Below are positions 1 through 5,306 of a stretch of 5,306 nucleotides of DNA, piece after piece. The DNA is taken from positions 1-5,306 of the forward strand of contig UQVV01000147.1 of the NCBI GenBank assembly GCA_900544635.1, read 5' to 3'. Below the pieces are notes generated by a model, which ran no database searches, was not told the DNA's origin, and was given only the letters and a program-made list of their open reading frames with translations. The translations under genes were made by a program, and so were the position numbers. The stretch's first letter is position 1; each line of letters begins with the position of its first letter. The DNA is from an uncultured Cloacibacillus sp. (GTDB lineage: Bacteria > Synergistota > Synergistia > Synergistales > Synergistaceae).

Positions 1-585
1 GACTATGAAGCGCAGCTCGCCCGCGAGCGCGAGCTTCCAGAGCTTCCAGCGCTTGGCGGGCGTCTCGGGCCACAGCGCGCCGCCGTCGCGCGCGGAGGGC
101 GGCAGGCTTTCCCAGAAGGCGCGCGCCATGACGGCCTCGGGAAAAAGCGCGAGCGCCGGCGTTCCCTCTTCGAGCGCGGCGCGGTACCGCTCCCAGCGTT
201 TTTTATAATCCGTACTGTAAAAGCATTCGGCTGCGAATTTTCCGCCGCTTTCGCGCTCCGGGCGCTGCGGCAGCTCTTCTTTGGAAAAGAATTTCGACGG
301 CAGCAGAGTCTTCATCGCGAAGCCCGTGCCTATGAACCACGTCGCGCCGAACCATTTTATCAGCTTCCAGAGCTCGGGCGGCAGCGGCGGGCGTTCGTCG
401 ATTACCGCGGCGAGCGGCTTGACCTTAGATTCGTCGAAGCCGCCGCCCGCGTCCACCGTCACGCCAATCCTGCCGCCGCGTCCGAGCGGCGCGGATACGC
501 GAAGCCCCTCGGAGAGCTCCGTCTCCCACGAGTAGGAGAGCGGAGTCCACCAAGGGGCAGGAAATATCGCGTGGACCGACGGCAT
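1..585 (-). CDS. priA: Primosomal protein N' (PriA), N-terminal 195 residues; runs off the window
   Basis: PriA recognises stalled replication forks and reloads the replisome. Translating the minus strand from the ATG at 583-585 gives 195 open residues to the window edge. Residues 3-98 follow the 3'-DNA-end-binding domain of E. coli PriA: an AIFPAPWWTPLSYSW opening, then LRVSAPLGRGGRIGV, then KPLAAVIDERPPLPPELWKL and a LLPSKFF end. Residues about 118-195 align with the start of the helicase core: ALALFPEAVMA matches the family's ALVMVPEIGLT, and WKLALAGELRFIV matches the stretch after motif Ia. Two things are odd. The winged-helix region between these parts is missing, and the P-loop position reads ECFYSTDY instead of GVTGSGKT. 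It may therefore lack helicase activity, as is thought for actinobacterial PriA. The start is chosen because TAATG joins it to the coaBC stop with a one-base overlap; the ribosome site (GGGA, 590-593) is weak. Family assignment is good; activity is inferred. Confidence 0.85.
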   Translation of the reverse strand, partial: MPSVHAIFPAPWWTPLSYSWETELSEGLRVSAPLGRGGRIGVTVDAGGGFDESKVKPLAAVIDERPPLPPELWKLIKWFGATWFIGTGFAMKTLLPSKFFSKEELPQRPERESGGKFAAECFYSTDYKKRWERYRAALEEGTPALALFPEAVMARAFWESLPPSARDGGALWPETPAKRWKLWKLALAGELRFIV

Positions 586-1796
586 TATTTCCCGGCGGCG
601 AGCGCCGAGACGGAATCGAGTATGCGCGAGGCCGTTTCGTCCTTCGTTCCGGAGAAGCGGACGGGCTCCGCGCCGCGCGCCATTATCGTGACGGCGTTGG
701 TGTCCACGGCGAAGCCCGCGCCCGGCGCGAGCACGTCGTTCGACACGATCATGTCGAGATTTTTCTCCGCCATCTTCTTCTGCGCGTTTTCAAGGACGTT
801 CTGCGTCTCGGCCGCGAAGCCGACGAGCAGCTGCCCGGGCCGCTTGCGCCTGCCGAGCTCCGCCGCTATGTCGCGGTTCTGGACGAGCTCGAGCGTCATG
901 GTATCCTTGCCGCCGCGCTTTATCTTCTGTTCGGCGCGCTCGGCGGGTCTGTAGTCGCCTACGGCCGCGGCCTTTATGATAACGTCTGCGCTTTCAGCCG
1001 CGCTCATGCAGGCGTCGAACATTTCGTCCGCGCTCGTCACCTCGACGATTTTTATCCCCGCGGGACGGCGCAGCGCCGTCGGGCCGGTTATCAGCGTAAC
1101 ATCAGCGCCGCGCCGCCACGCCTCTTCGGCTATCGCGTAGCCCATCTTGCCGCTGCTCGGATTGCTGATGAAGCGCACGGGGTCGATATATTCGTGCGTC
1201 GGGCCCGCGGTCACGGCGACGCGCCGTCCGGCGAAATCCTTTTTGTCGCAGAGCGCGCGCAGTACGTAGTCGTTTATCACGGCGGCGGAGGGCATTCGCC
1301 CCTTGCCTTCGTAGCCGCAAGCGAGCAGGCCGCTGTCCGGGTCTACTATTTCGGCGCCGCGTTCTTTCAGAATTTTTATATGCTCCTGCACGGGGCCGCT
1401 CGCGAGCATCTTTCCGTTCATCGCGGGGAAGAGCAGCAGCGGCTTCGTATTCGCGAGCAGAGCCGCGCCGAGCAGCGTCGAGCCGTCGCCCTGCGCCGCG
1501 GCGCGAAGCACGTTCGCCGTGCACGGCGCTATGACGAAGAGGTCGGCCCAGTCCGTCAGCGAAATGTGCGGAATCTGCCAGCCGTATTCGGCGGAGAGGA
1601 AGTCGCGCTCGCGCCATACGCGGCGCTTGCTGAGCGTCGAGAGCGCGAGCGGGCTGACGAACTGCTCGGCGGCCTCGGTGAGTATCGTCTCGACCTCGCA
1701 GCCGAGCTTCACCCAGCCGTGAAGGACGTCCGGCGCTTTGTAGGCGGCGATGCCGCCGCTTACGCCGAAGAGTATCCGCTTAGGCCGCGGGCTCAT
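585..1796 (-). CDS. coaBC: Bifunctional CoaBC: phosphopantothenoylcysteine decarboxylase / phosphopantothenate-cysteine ligase
   Basis: This cytosolic enzyme does two steps of coenzyme A synthesis. The C-terminal CoaB half joins cysteine to 4'-phosphopantothenate using CTP, and the N-terminal FMN-dependent CoaC half decarboxylates the product to 4'-phosphopantetheine. The protein has 403 residues, the usual length. The CoaC half (about 1-185) shows GVSGGIAAYK at 11-20, the active-site His in IPHISL (H77), PAMNGKM with N127, and the catalytic Cys in LLACGYEGKGRM (C160). The CoaB half (about 190-403) shows VTAGPTHEYIDPVRFISN (195-212), SSGKMG, AAAVGDYRP (276-284) and KIK at 291-293, where the family's catalytic lysine lies. 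The ATG at 1796 is preferred over a TTG at 1820 because AGGA precedes it and family members begin just before the ILFGVSGG strand. It overlaps rpoZ by 17 bases. The segment after APCTAN reads QGDGSTLL, where the family usually has a G-(I/M)-A-(N/D)-(N/D)-L pattern. Confidence 0.97.
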   Translation of the reverse strand: MSPRPKRILFGVSGGIAAYKAPDVLHGWVKLGCEVETILTEAAEQFVSPLALSTLSKRRVWRERDFLSAEYGWQIPHISLTDWADLFVIAPCTANVLRAAAQGDGSTLLGAALLANTKPLLLFPAMNGKMLASGPVQEHIKILKERGAEIVDPDSGLLACGYEGKGRMPSAAVINDYVLRALCDKKDFAGRRVAVTAGPTHEYIDPVRFISNPSSGKMGYAIAEEAWRRGADVTLITGPTALRRPAGIKIVEVTSADEMFDACMSAAESADVIIKAAAVGDYRPAERAEQKIKRGGKDTMTLELVQNRDIAAELGRRKRPGQLLVGFAAETQNVLENAQKKMAEKNLDMIVSNDVLAPGAGFAVDTNAVTIMARGAEPVRFSGTKDETASRILDSVSALAAGK

Positions 1797-2004
1797 TTTC
1801 CTGCTTCGGCAGCGGGTCAACTATGCGGTAGGCGATGCGTCCGTTCGTCACGTCGTCGACGGCCATCGAGATGTATTTTTCCTCGCCGCTGAGGTCGCGG
1901 CGCTCGCTGAGCTGCCGCGCGCGCGCCGATATGACGAGCGTCAGTATGTATTTGTTCGGGATGTCCCTTTCGCGGTAGATTTTTTCAAGATCCATATATA
2001 TCAT
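1780..2004 (-). CDS. rpoZ: DNA-directed RNA polymerase omega subunit
   Basis: Omega is the small RNA polymerase subunit that helps fold and hold beta' in the core enzyme; in proteobacteria it also forms part of a ppGpp site. This 74-residue protein has the family pattern: an IPNKYILTLVISARARQL helix (15-32) carrying the conserved N-K-Y and A-R residues, followed by YISMAVDDVTNGRIAYRI (44-61), the usual A-x-x-(E/D)-(I/V)-x-x-G-x-I motif. The start is the ATG at 2002-2004, with GGGAGG seven bases upstream. A second ATG at 1995 has no such site. The start forms an ATGA overlap with the gmk stop, and the 3' end overlaps coaBC by 17 bases. The position between gmk and coaBC is the standard one, which supports the call despite the small size. 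Confidence 0.93.
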   Translation of the reverse strand: MIYMDLEKIYRERDIPNKYILTLVISARARQLSERRDLSGEEKYISMAVDDVTNGRIAYRIVDPLPKQENEPAA

Positions 2005-2570
2005 TGCTGTTCCTCCCTGTTTTTCTTGACAATATTTATGACTTCATCGACGGTCCTTTCAAGATCGTCGTTCACCACAACGTAATCGTATTTACCGGCG
2101 CAGGCTATCTCGGCCTCCGCGTTCTTTATGCGAAGCTCGCGCTCCTCGCGTCCCTCGCTGCCGCGCCCTTCGAGGCGGCGGCGAAGCTCCTCCATCGAGG
2201 GCGGCTTCACGAAAATCATGACGGCCTCGGGCATCTTCTGCTTAACTATGAAAGCGCCCTGCACGTCTATCTCGAGCACTATGTCCGTCCCCGCCTCGAG
2301 CGCGGACTCGACGATGTCGCGCCGCGTGCCGTAGAGGTGTCCGTGTACCTCGGCGTATTCGAGGAAGTCGCCGGCGGCTATTCTGCGGCGGAACTCATCC
2401 TCCGAGATAAAATGATAGGTCTCGCCCTCTTTGTCGAGGCCGGGCCTCGGCGCGCGCGTCGTACACGAGACGGAATATTTTATGCCGGAGAGCCTTTCGA
2501 GCGCGAGATGAAGCACCGTTCCCTTGCCGACTCCGGCGGGGCCGGAAAAAATATAAAGACGTCCCTTCAC
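2001..2570 (-). CDS. gmk: Guanylate kinase
   Basis: This cytosolic enzyme phosphorylates GMP (and dGMP) to GDP with ATP, an essential step in guanine nucleotide supply and recycling. At 189 residues it is a single nucleoside-monophosphate-kinase domain of typical length. Visible parts are the P-loop GPAGVGKGT (10-18), the GMP-binding region SVSCTTRAPRPG (33-44) with R39 and R42, TYHF (51-54), YAEVHGHLYGT (72-82), LEIDVQGA (99-106), an arginine-rich lid RRLEGRGSEGREE (131-143) and VVNDDLE near the C-terminus. The start is a GTG at 2568-2570, three bases after the remA stop. The best ribosome site, AAGGAG, lies inside the end of remA about 11 bases upstream, which is rather far. The position after remA and before rpoZ matches the conserved cluster. 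In Firmicutes Gmk is inhibited by (p)ppGpp; nothing here shows whether that applies. Confidence 0.98.
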   Translation of the reverse strand: MKGRLYIFSGPAGVGKGTVLHLALERLSGIKYSVSCTTRAPRPGLDKEGETYHFISEDEFRRRIAAGDFLEYAEVHGHLYGTRRDIVESALEAGTDIVLEIDVQGAFIVKQKMPEAVMIFVKPPSMEELRRRLEGRGSEGREERELRIKNAEAEIACAGKYDYVVVNDDLERTVDEVINIVKKNREEQQ

Positions 2571-2573
2571 CGC

Positions 2574-2822
2574 TTACCGCTCTCCTTCCTCAAAGCGCGC
2601 CGTTATCGTCTCGGGCTGTATCGCCGAGAGTATGACGTGGCGGCTGTCCATTATCAGAATCGAGCGCGTTTTGCGCCCCTGCGTGACGTCGACTAGAAGC
2701 CCCGCCTCGCGCGCCTCGTCCTTGAGGCGGCGTATCGGCGCGGAATCGGGACTGATGAGCGCGACTACGCGCTCCGCAACGACCATGTTGCCGAAGCCTA
2801 CGTGCAGAAGTTTCTGCGCCAT
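2574..2822 (-). CDS. remA: RemA-like DNA-binding regulator (DUF370, extracellular matrix regulatory family)
   Basis: This 82-residue protein has the complete DUF370 signature: [20 protein letters not shown] (5-24), PDSAPIRRL (25-33), [17 protein letters not shown] (37-54) and [17 protein letters not shown] (57-73). In Bacillus subtilis RemA activates biofilm-matrix and osmoprotection genes by binding DNA as a ring-shaped oligomer. R18 and the basic GRKTR patch (49-53), which fit the DNA-contact surface of that protein, are present. The start ATG has TAGGAG six bases upstream; that site overlaps the yicC stop nine bases away. The spot between yicC and gmk is where this family is normally found, even in bacteria that make no Bacillus-type matrix. 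The family call is firm. The target genes in this organism are unknown. Confidence 0.95.
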   Translation of the reverse strand: MAQKLLHVGFGNMVVAERVVALISPDSAPIRRLKDEAREAGLLVDVTQGRKTRSILIMDSRHVILSAIQPETITARFEEGER

Positions 2823-2831
2823 GCGACGCTC

Positions 2832-3719
2832 CTATTCCAGATTCTGTATCTGCTCGCGGATGCGTTCGAGCGCGGCCTTCGCGTCGACCGCGAGCCAGCG
2901 TATCTCCGCGTCGGCCACCTTCGAGTCGAGCGTGTTGACCTCGCGGTTCATCTCCTGCACTATGAAGTCGAGCTTGCGTCCCGCGCTTTCGTCGGAATCT
3001 CCGGCGGAGCGGAATTTCGCGATGTGGCTCTTGAGCCGCGCGAGCTCCTCCGCGACGTCCCATTTGTCGGTGAGCAGGACTATCTCCTGCATATAGCGCT
3101 GCTCTTCGAGCTTTTCGCCGAGCTTTTCAAGAGTTTCGGTGACGCGCGTCCTCATCGCCTCGAAGGCCGCGTCGCGCGCTGGCTTCCACTTTTCCTCTAT
3201 GACGCCGACGAGACGTTCGAGCTCCGCGAGGTGCGTCAGCACCTCTTCGCGCAGATGACCGCCTTCAAGCGCGCGCATCTTGTTCCACGACGCGGCGGCC
3301 TCGTCGAGCAGTTCTTTGAAAACTTCCTCGGTCGCCTGCGAGTCCTCTTCGTCCTCGAACTTAGGCATGTCGAGCACGCCGGGGAAGAGCGCCACGCGCT
3401 CCACGTCGACGTCGGGTACGAAGCCGAGCGCGCGGCGCGCCGCGGACATCTCCTCGCAGTAGGCGGCGAGCACGTCTCTGTTGACGCGCCCAGTCTTGAA
3501 GTCCTGCGCCCAGAGCACCTCCATGCGGAGCTGCACCTTGCCGCGGCGGAAGGTTTTTCTCAAATTCTGGTGGAACCACGGCTCCCATCCCGCGAACTCC
3601 CTCGGGAGGCGCACCGATATTTCCTGATAGCGGTGATTGACGCTGGAAAGCTCTACGACGACGGTCCCCCATTTGGTCTGTATCTGGGAGCGGCTGAAGC
3701 CGGTCATGCTTACGTACAT
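2832..3719 (-). CDS. yicC: YicC/YloC family endoribonuclease
   Basis: The 295-residue protein has both family parts. The N-terminal YicC domain opens with MTGFSRSQ (5-12), followed by VVELSSVNHRYQEISVRLP (21-39) and the FRRGKVQLRMEV strand (57-68). The C-terminal DUF1732 region is helical and charged, with VLLTDKWDVAEELARLKSH (214-232) and the hallmark GRKLDFIVQEMNREVN (247-262), then KVADAEI and an IREQIQNLE end. Members from E. coli and B. subtilis have been reported to be endoribonucleases involved in RNA turnover, so a cytosolic RNA-processing role is likely. The start ATG has a strong ribosome site, AAAGGTGG, six bases upstream. A second in-frame ATG four codons later (MTGFS) is a possible alternative and is closer to where many relatives start. 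This is the first gene after the only notable gap in the window, so it may head its own transcript with remA and gmk. Confidence 0.95.
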   Translation of the reverse strand: MYVSMTGFSRSQIQTKWGTVVVELSSVNHRYQEISVRLPREFAGWEPWFHQNLRKTFRRGKVQLRMEVLWAQDFKTGRVNRDVLAAYCEEMSAARRALGFVPDVDVERVALFPGVLDMPKFEDEEDSQATEEVFKELLDEAAASWNKMRALEGGHLREEVLTHLAELERLVGVIEEKWKPARDAAFEAMRTRVTETLEKLGEKLEEQRYMQEIVLLTDKWDVAEELARLKSHIAKFRSAGDSDESAGRKLDFIVQEMNREVNTLDSKVADAEIRWLAVDAKAALERIREQIQNLE

Positions 3720-3733
3720 ACGGATCCACCTTT
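3720..3733 (-). promoter_or_regulatory. Ribosome binding site of yicC
   Basis: The minus strand reads AAAGGTGG at 3726-3733, six bases before the ATG at 3717-3719. This is the strongest anti-16S match near this start and supports the upstream ATG over the one four codons further in. Confidence 0.6.
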
Positions 3734-3755
3734 CAAAGCGGTCTTATCAACCTTG

Positions 3756-4904
3756 TTATAATATATCCTCCGCGCCTGTTTGCGCAACGCCGCCCGCGAA
3801 AATTTCGCCGATTTCGGAGAGCATTTCACCAAAGCCGCGCCCGTCTATCGCGCAGACGCAGACGACGCGCTCGCCGCGCGCGCGCAGCTCGATGGCGGTT
3901 TCGTAGGCCGCCGCGCCGCTTTTGTCTATTTTGTTCAGTATCACGAGCCGCGGCAGCTCTCCCGCGCCGAGCCCCTCGAGCGTTTCGAGCACCACGTCGA
4001 GCGTCGCGCAGGGGTCTTTGTCCGCCGAGTCGAGCACGAGCAGCAGCAGGTCGGCGTTCGCCGCCTCCTCGAGCGTCGCGCGGAATGCGGCGACGAGCTC
4101 GGGCGGCAGCTTTCTGATGAAGCCGACGGTGTCGGAGAGCAGGAACGGCTTTCCGTCGCCGCTCTCTATCCTGCGCACTACTGTGTCGAGAGTGGAAAAG
4201 AGCTGGTCCTTCGCGAGGATGCCCGCGTCCTTCGAGAGCGCGCGCAGCAGCGTGGATTTGCCGCTGTTCGTGTAGCCGACGAGCGCCGCGAGCGGCACGC
4301 CGCCGCGCCTGCGCCGTTCCCTGTTTTCGCCGCGCCGCCTGCGCACATCGTCGAGCCGCTTCGTGATGCTCTTTATGCGCAGCTCGAGCTTGCGGCGGTG
4401 GCGTTCGAACTCCGTCTCGCCGGGGCCGCGCGTCCCTATGCCGCCGCCGGTGCGCGACATCTGGTGGCCGAGCCCCTTGAGGCTCGGAATCTCGTAGCGG
4501 TACTGCGCGAGCTCTACCTGGAGCTTCGCCTCCGCCGTGTTCGCGCGCTGCTCGAAAATCTTCATTATCACGAAGGCCCTGTCCCAGACCTGCAAGCCCG
4601 TGAGCTTCTGCAGATTGCTCTTCTGCGTCGGCGTTATGAAGTCGTCGACGACGAGGTGCGTACATTCGTTCGGCTCTGCGTACTCTCGTATCTCCTGCGC
4701 CTTTCCGGCCCCGATGAACGAGGCGGGGTCCGGCGCGCGGCGCTTCTGTATCACGCGCGCCGCGACGGGGACGTTTACGTTCTTCAGCAGAAGCACGAGC
4801 TCGTCGAGCGAGCTCTGCGTGTCGTCTCCGTCGCCGAGCGCGGCTATTATCGCCTTAGGCTCCTTGGGGCGCAGGTCGCGCGCGGTGCGCCGCTGGCGGC
4901 TCAA
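3756..4904 (-). CDS. hflX: GTPase HflX, ribosome-associated
   Basis: HflX binds the 50S subunit and uses GTP hydrolysis to split or rescue stalled ribosomes, notably in stress. The 382-residue protein has the N-terminal HflX domain (about 17-140) with RRAPDPASFIGAGKAQEI (55-72), LVVDDFITPTQ and IFEQRANTAEAKLQVELAQ (116-134). The hallmark loop GGGIGTRGPGETEFE (153-167) follows, then an arginine-rich helix (188-200) and the G domain: G1 GYTNSGKST (210-218), G2 region LFSTLD (235-240), G3 DTVGFI (258-263), G4 NKID (324-327). The start is a TTG (4902-4904) forming TTGA with the cmk stop, with AGGAG five bases upstream. No ATG or GTG fits between it and the first conserved strand. The frame stays open upstream to about 5270, but that part overlaps cmk in another frame and reads as low-complexity arginine-rich sequence, so it is not coding. 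The usual T-T before R in the G2 stretch is V-V here. Confidence 0.97.
   Translation of the reverse strand: MSRQRRTARDLRPKEPKAIIAALGDGDDTQSSLDELVLLLKNVNVPVAARVIQKRRAPDPASFIGAGKAQEIREYAEPNECTHLVVDDFITPTQKSNLQKLTGLQVWDRAFVIMKIFEQRANTAEAKLQVELAQYRYEIPSLKGLGHQMSRTGGGIGTRGPGETEFERHRRKLELRIKSITKRLDDVRRRRGENRERRRRGGVPLAALVGYTNSGKSTLLRALSKDAGILAKDQLFSTLDTVVRRIESGDGKPFLLSDTVGFIRKLPPELVAAFRATLEEAANADLLLLVLDSADKDPCATLDVVLETLEGLGAGELPRLVILNKIDKSGAAAYETAIELRARGERVVCVCAIDGRGFGEMLSEIGEIFAGGVAQTGAEDIL
3760..3787 (-). promoter_or_regulatory. Candidate weak sigma-70-type promoter ahead of yicC
   Basis: On the minus strand TTGCGC (3782-3787) is followed after 16 bases by TATATT (3760-3765), which runs on into ATAAC. 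This lies in the last codons of hflX, about 40 bases before the yicC start, in a clearly AT-richer patch than its surroundings. The -35 match is partial and the spacing is one base short of ideal. It would let yicC-remA-gmk-rpoZ be transcribed apart from cmk-hflX. No factor-independent terminator was seen in the 36-base gap, so read-through from hflX is equally possible. Confidence 0.25.
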
Positions 4905-5263
4905 CGGTTCTCCTGCGCCTCTATCTCTTTCGCGAGCGAGGCTATCGCGTCGACGACCTCTGCGGCGCTCATATCCGTGCTGTCGAGTATGACGCAGCCC
5001 TGCGCGGGGCGCAGCGGCGCTATCTCGCGCGTCATGTCGTAATGGTCGCGCTCGATTACTTGTTTCAGGATTTCGTCGTAATCGGCGCTCTCGCCCTTCG
5101 CCTCGCGCTCGGCGCAGCGCCGTCTCGCGCGTTCTTCGGCGCTCGCCGTGAGGAATATTTTCAGCTCCGCGTCGGGAAATATGACCGTCCCCATGTCGCG
5201 GCCGTCGGCGACGAGACCGTTCGCCGCCTGCGCGCGCTGGAAGCCGGCGAGCGCGTCCCGCAC
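4901..5263 (-). CDS. cmk: Cytidylate kinase, C-terminal part; reading frame interrupted upstream
   Basis: Cytidylate kinase phosphorylates CMP and dCMP with ATP in the cytosol. The 120 readable residues match the C-terminal half of bacterial Cmk. VRDALAGFQRA corresponds to (the T)VREALLRRQRA in E. coli, followed by GLVADGRDMGTVIFPDA (16-32), ASAEERARRR (40-49), ERDHYDMTREIAPLRPA (71-87) with the RD-x-x-D-x-x-R lid pattern, and VILDSTDMSAAEVV. A full enzyme is about 220 residues, so the P-loop and the first CMP-binding half are absent. The frame does not simply run off the window: a TGA lies at 5267-5269, two codons before the first usable start (GTG, 5261-5263), which has no good ribosome site. 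Started there, the product could not bind ATP normally. Either the gene is truly broken or the last 40 or so bases contain a sequence or joining error. Family identity is sure; intactness is not. Confidence 0.85.
   Translation of the reverse strand: MRDALAGFQRAQAANGLVADGRDMGTVIFPDAELKIFLTASAEERARRRCAEREAKGESADYDEILKQVIERDHYDMTREIAPLRPAQGCVILDSTDMSAAEVVDAIASLAKEIEAQENR
4902..4914 (-). promoter_or_regulatory. Ribosome binding site and TTG start of hflX
   Basis: AGGAG at 4910-4914 lies five bases before the TTG at 4902-4904, inside the last cmk codons. The TTG shares bases with the cmk TGA (TTGA). This arrangement fixes the start and points to translational coupling of hflX to cmk. Confidence 0.65.
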
Positions 5264-5287
5264 TGTTCAAGCAGTGCCAACGCTCGC
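5247..5287. repeat. Imperfect inverted repeat (quasi-palindrome) at the cmk break
   Basis: GCACTG (5260-5265) and CAGTGC (5272-5277) form a perfect six-base stem around the loop TTCAAG. Further out, GCGAGCGCGT (5247-5256) can pair with ACGCTCGC (5280-5287) if two bases bulge out. The in-frame TGA that stops cmk lies in the loop. In GC-rich sequence a structure of this size can arise by chance. Confidence 0.45.
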
Positions 5288-5306
5288 GGATAGAGCAGCC
5301 GCCCGT
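5264..5306 (-). other. Short stretch upstream of the cmk break, possibly disrupted cmk sequence
   Basis: In the cmk frame these 43 bases read RAAALSASVGTA, stop, T. The AAALSA part resembles what cytidylate kinases have just before the VR-x-AL motif, but there are six codons where the family usually has about two. In another minus frame the same bases read GRLLYPRALALLEQCG, which I do not recognise. The piece is too short to decide between disrupted cmk and foreign sequence joined at the edge. Confidence 0.35.

Noticed and set aside
1797..1820. TTG start for coaBC eight codons upstream
   Set aside because: It has no ribosome site and adds MTRCRSRK, which lies inside rpoZ; the ATG at 1796 follows AGGA and sits where the family begins.
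1194..1892. A 232-codon open frame on the plus strand opposite coaBC and rpoZ
   Set aside because: It spans two real genes in antisense and is rich in R, A and E, as expected from composition alone.
2004..2696. A 230-codon open frame on the plus strand opposite gmk
   Set aside because: The motifs on the minus strand identify gmk clearly; the antisense product has no family features.
3720..3755. Terminator between hflX and yicC
   Set aside because: No stem of useful length followed by a T run could be found on the minus strand.
2802..3761. A 319-codon open frame on the plus strand opposite yicC
   Set aside because: It is antisense to a well-conserved gene, shows no recognisable domain, and has the low-complexity composition of a shadow frame.
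3826..4665. A 279-codon minus-strand frame inside hflX
   Set aside because: It is an out-of-frame shadow made almost wholly of R, A, H and G; the HflX motifs lie in the other frame.
3780..5042. A 420-codon open frame on the plus strand opposite hflX
   Set aside because: It is the antisense shadow of hflX and cmk. GC-rich codon use on the minus strand removes stops on the other strand; the product is R/A/E-rich with no family motif.
4905..5270. N-terminal extension of hflX up to position 5270
   Set aside because: The frame is open, but it overlaps convincing Cmk sequence in another frame, is arginine-rich without conservation, and the TTG at 4904 has a proper ribosome site.

Overview
The window is a compact, GC-rich bacterial housekeeping block in which every real gene lies on the minus strand and is read from position 5306 towards position 1. 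In order of transcription the genes are cmk (end only), hflX, yicC/yloC, remA (DUF370), gmk, rpoZ, coaBC and the start of priA. The order yicC-remA-gmk-rpoZ-coaBC-priA is classic for Clostridia-type Firmicutes and for deep diderm relatives. The GC-rich, alanine/arginine-rich codon use and the divergent PriA suggest a member of Synergistota, such as a Cloacibacillus-like gut or digester bacterium. This placement is an inference from gene order and composition, with no marker gene to settle it.

Layout: 4901-5263 holds the C-terminal half of cytidylate kinase. Its frame is closed by a TGA at 5267-5269, where the family should continue for about 100 more residues, and the disruption sits in a quasi-palindrome close to the window edge. 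3756-4904 is a full-length HflX GTPase that starts at a TTG overlapping the cmk stop. A 36-base gap (3720-3755), the largest in the window, may carry a weak promoter. From 3719 down to 1 the genes run almost without a gap (yicC, remA, gmk, rpoZ, coaBC, priA). Junctions are 9 and 3 base gaps, then overlaps of 4, 17 and 1 bases, so translational coupling is likely. No stretch over 300 bases lacks a gene. I saw no RNA genes, mobile elements or CRISPR.

Together the genes cover nucleotide supply (Cmk, Gmk), ribosome rescue or disassembly (HflX), RNA processing (YicC-family endoribonuclease), transcription (RemA, RNA polymerase omega), coenzyme A synthesis (CoaBC) and replication restart (PriA). 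Gmk and omega are both linked to (p)ppGpp in some bacteria, so growth-rate control of the block is plausible but not shown here.

I found no new system. The observation most worth following is that the visible PriA N-terminus keeps the 3'-DNA-end-binding domain but appears to lack both the winged-helix region and the helicase P-loop. The broken cmk reading frame next to the window edge is second.
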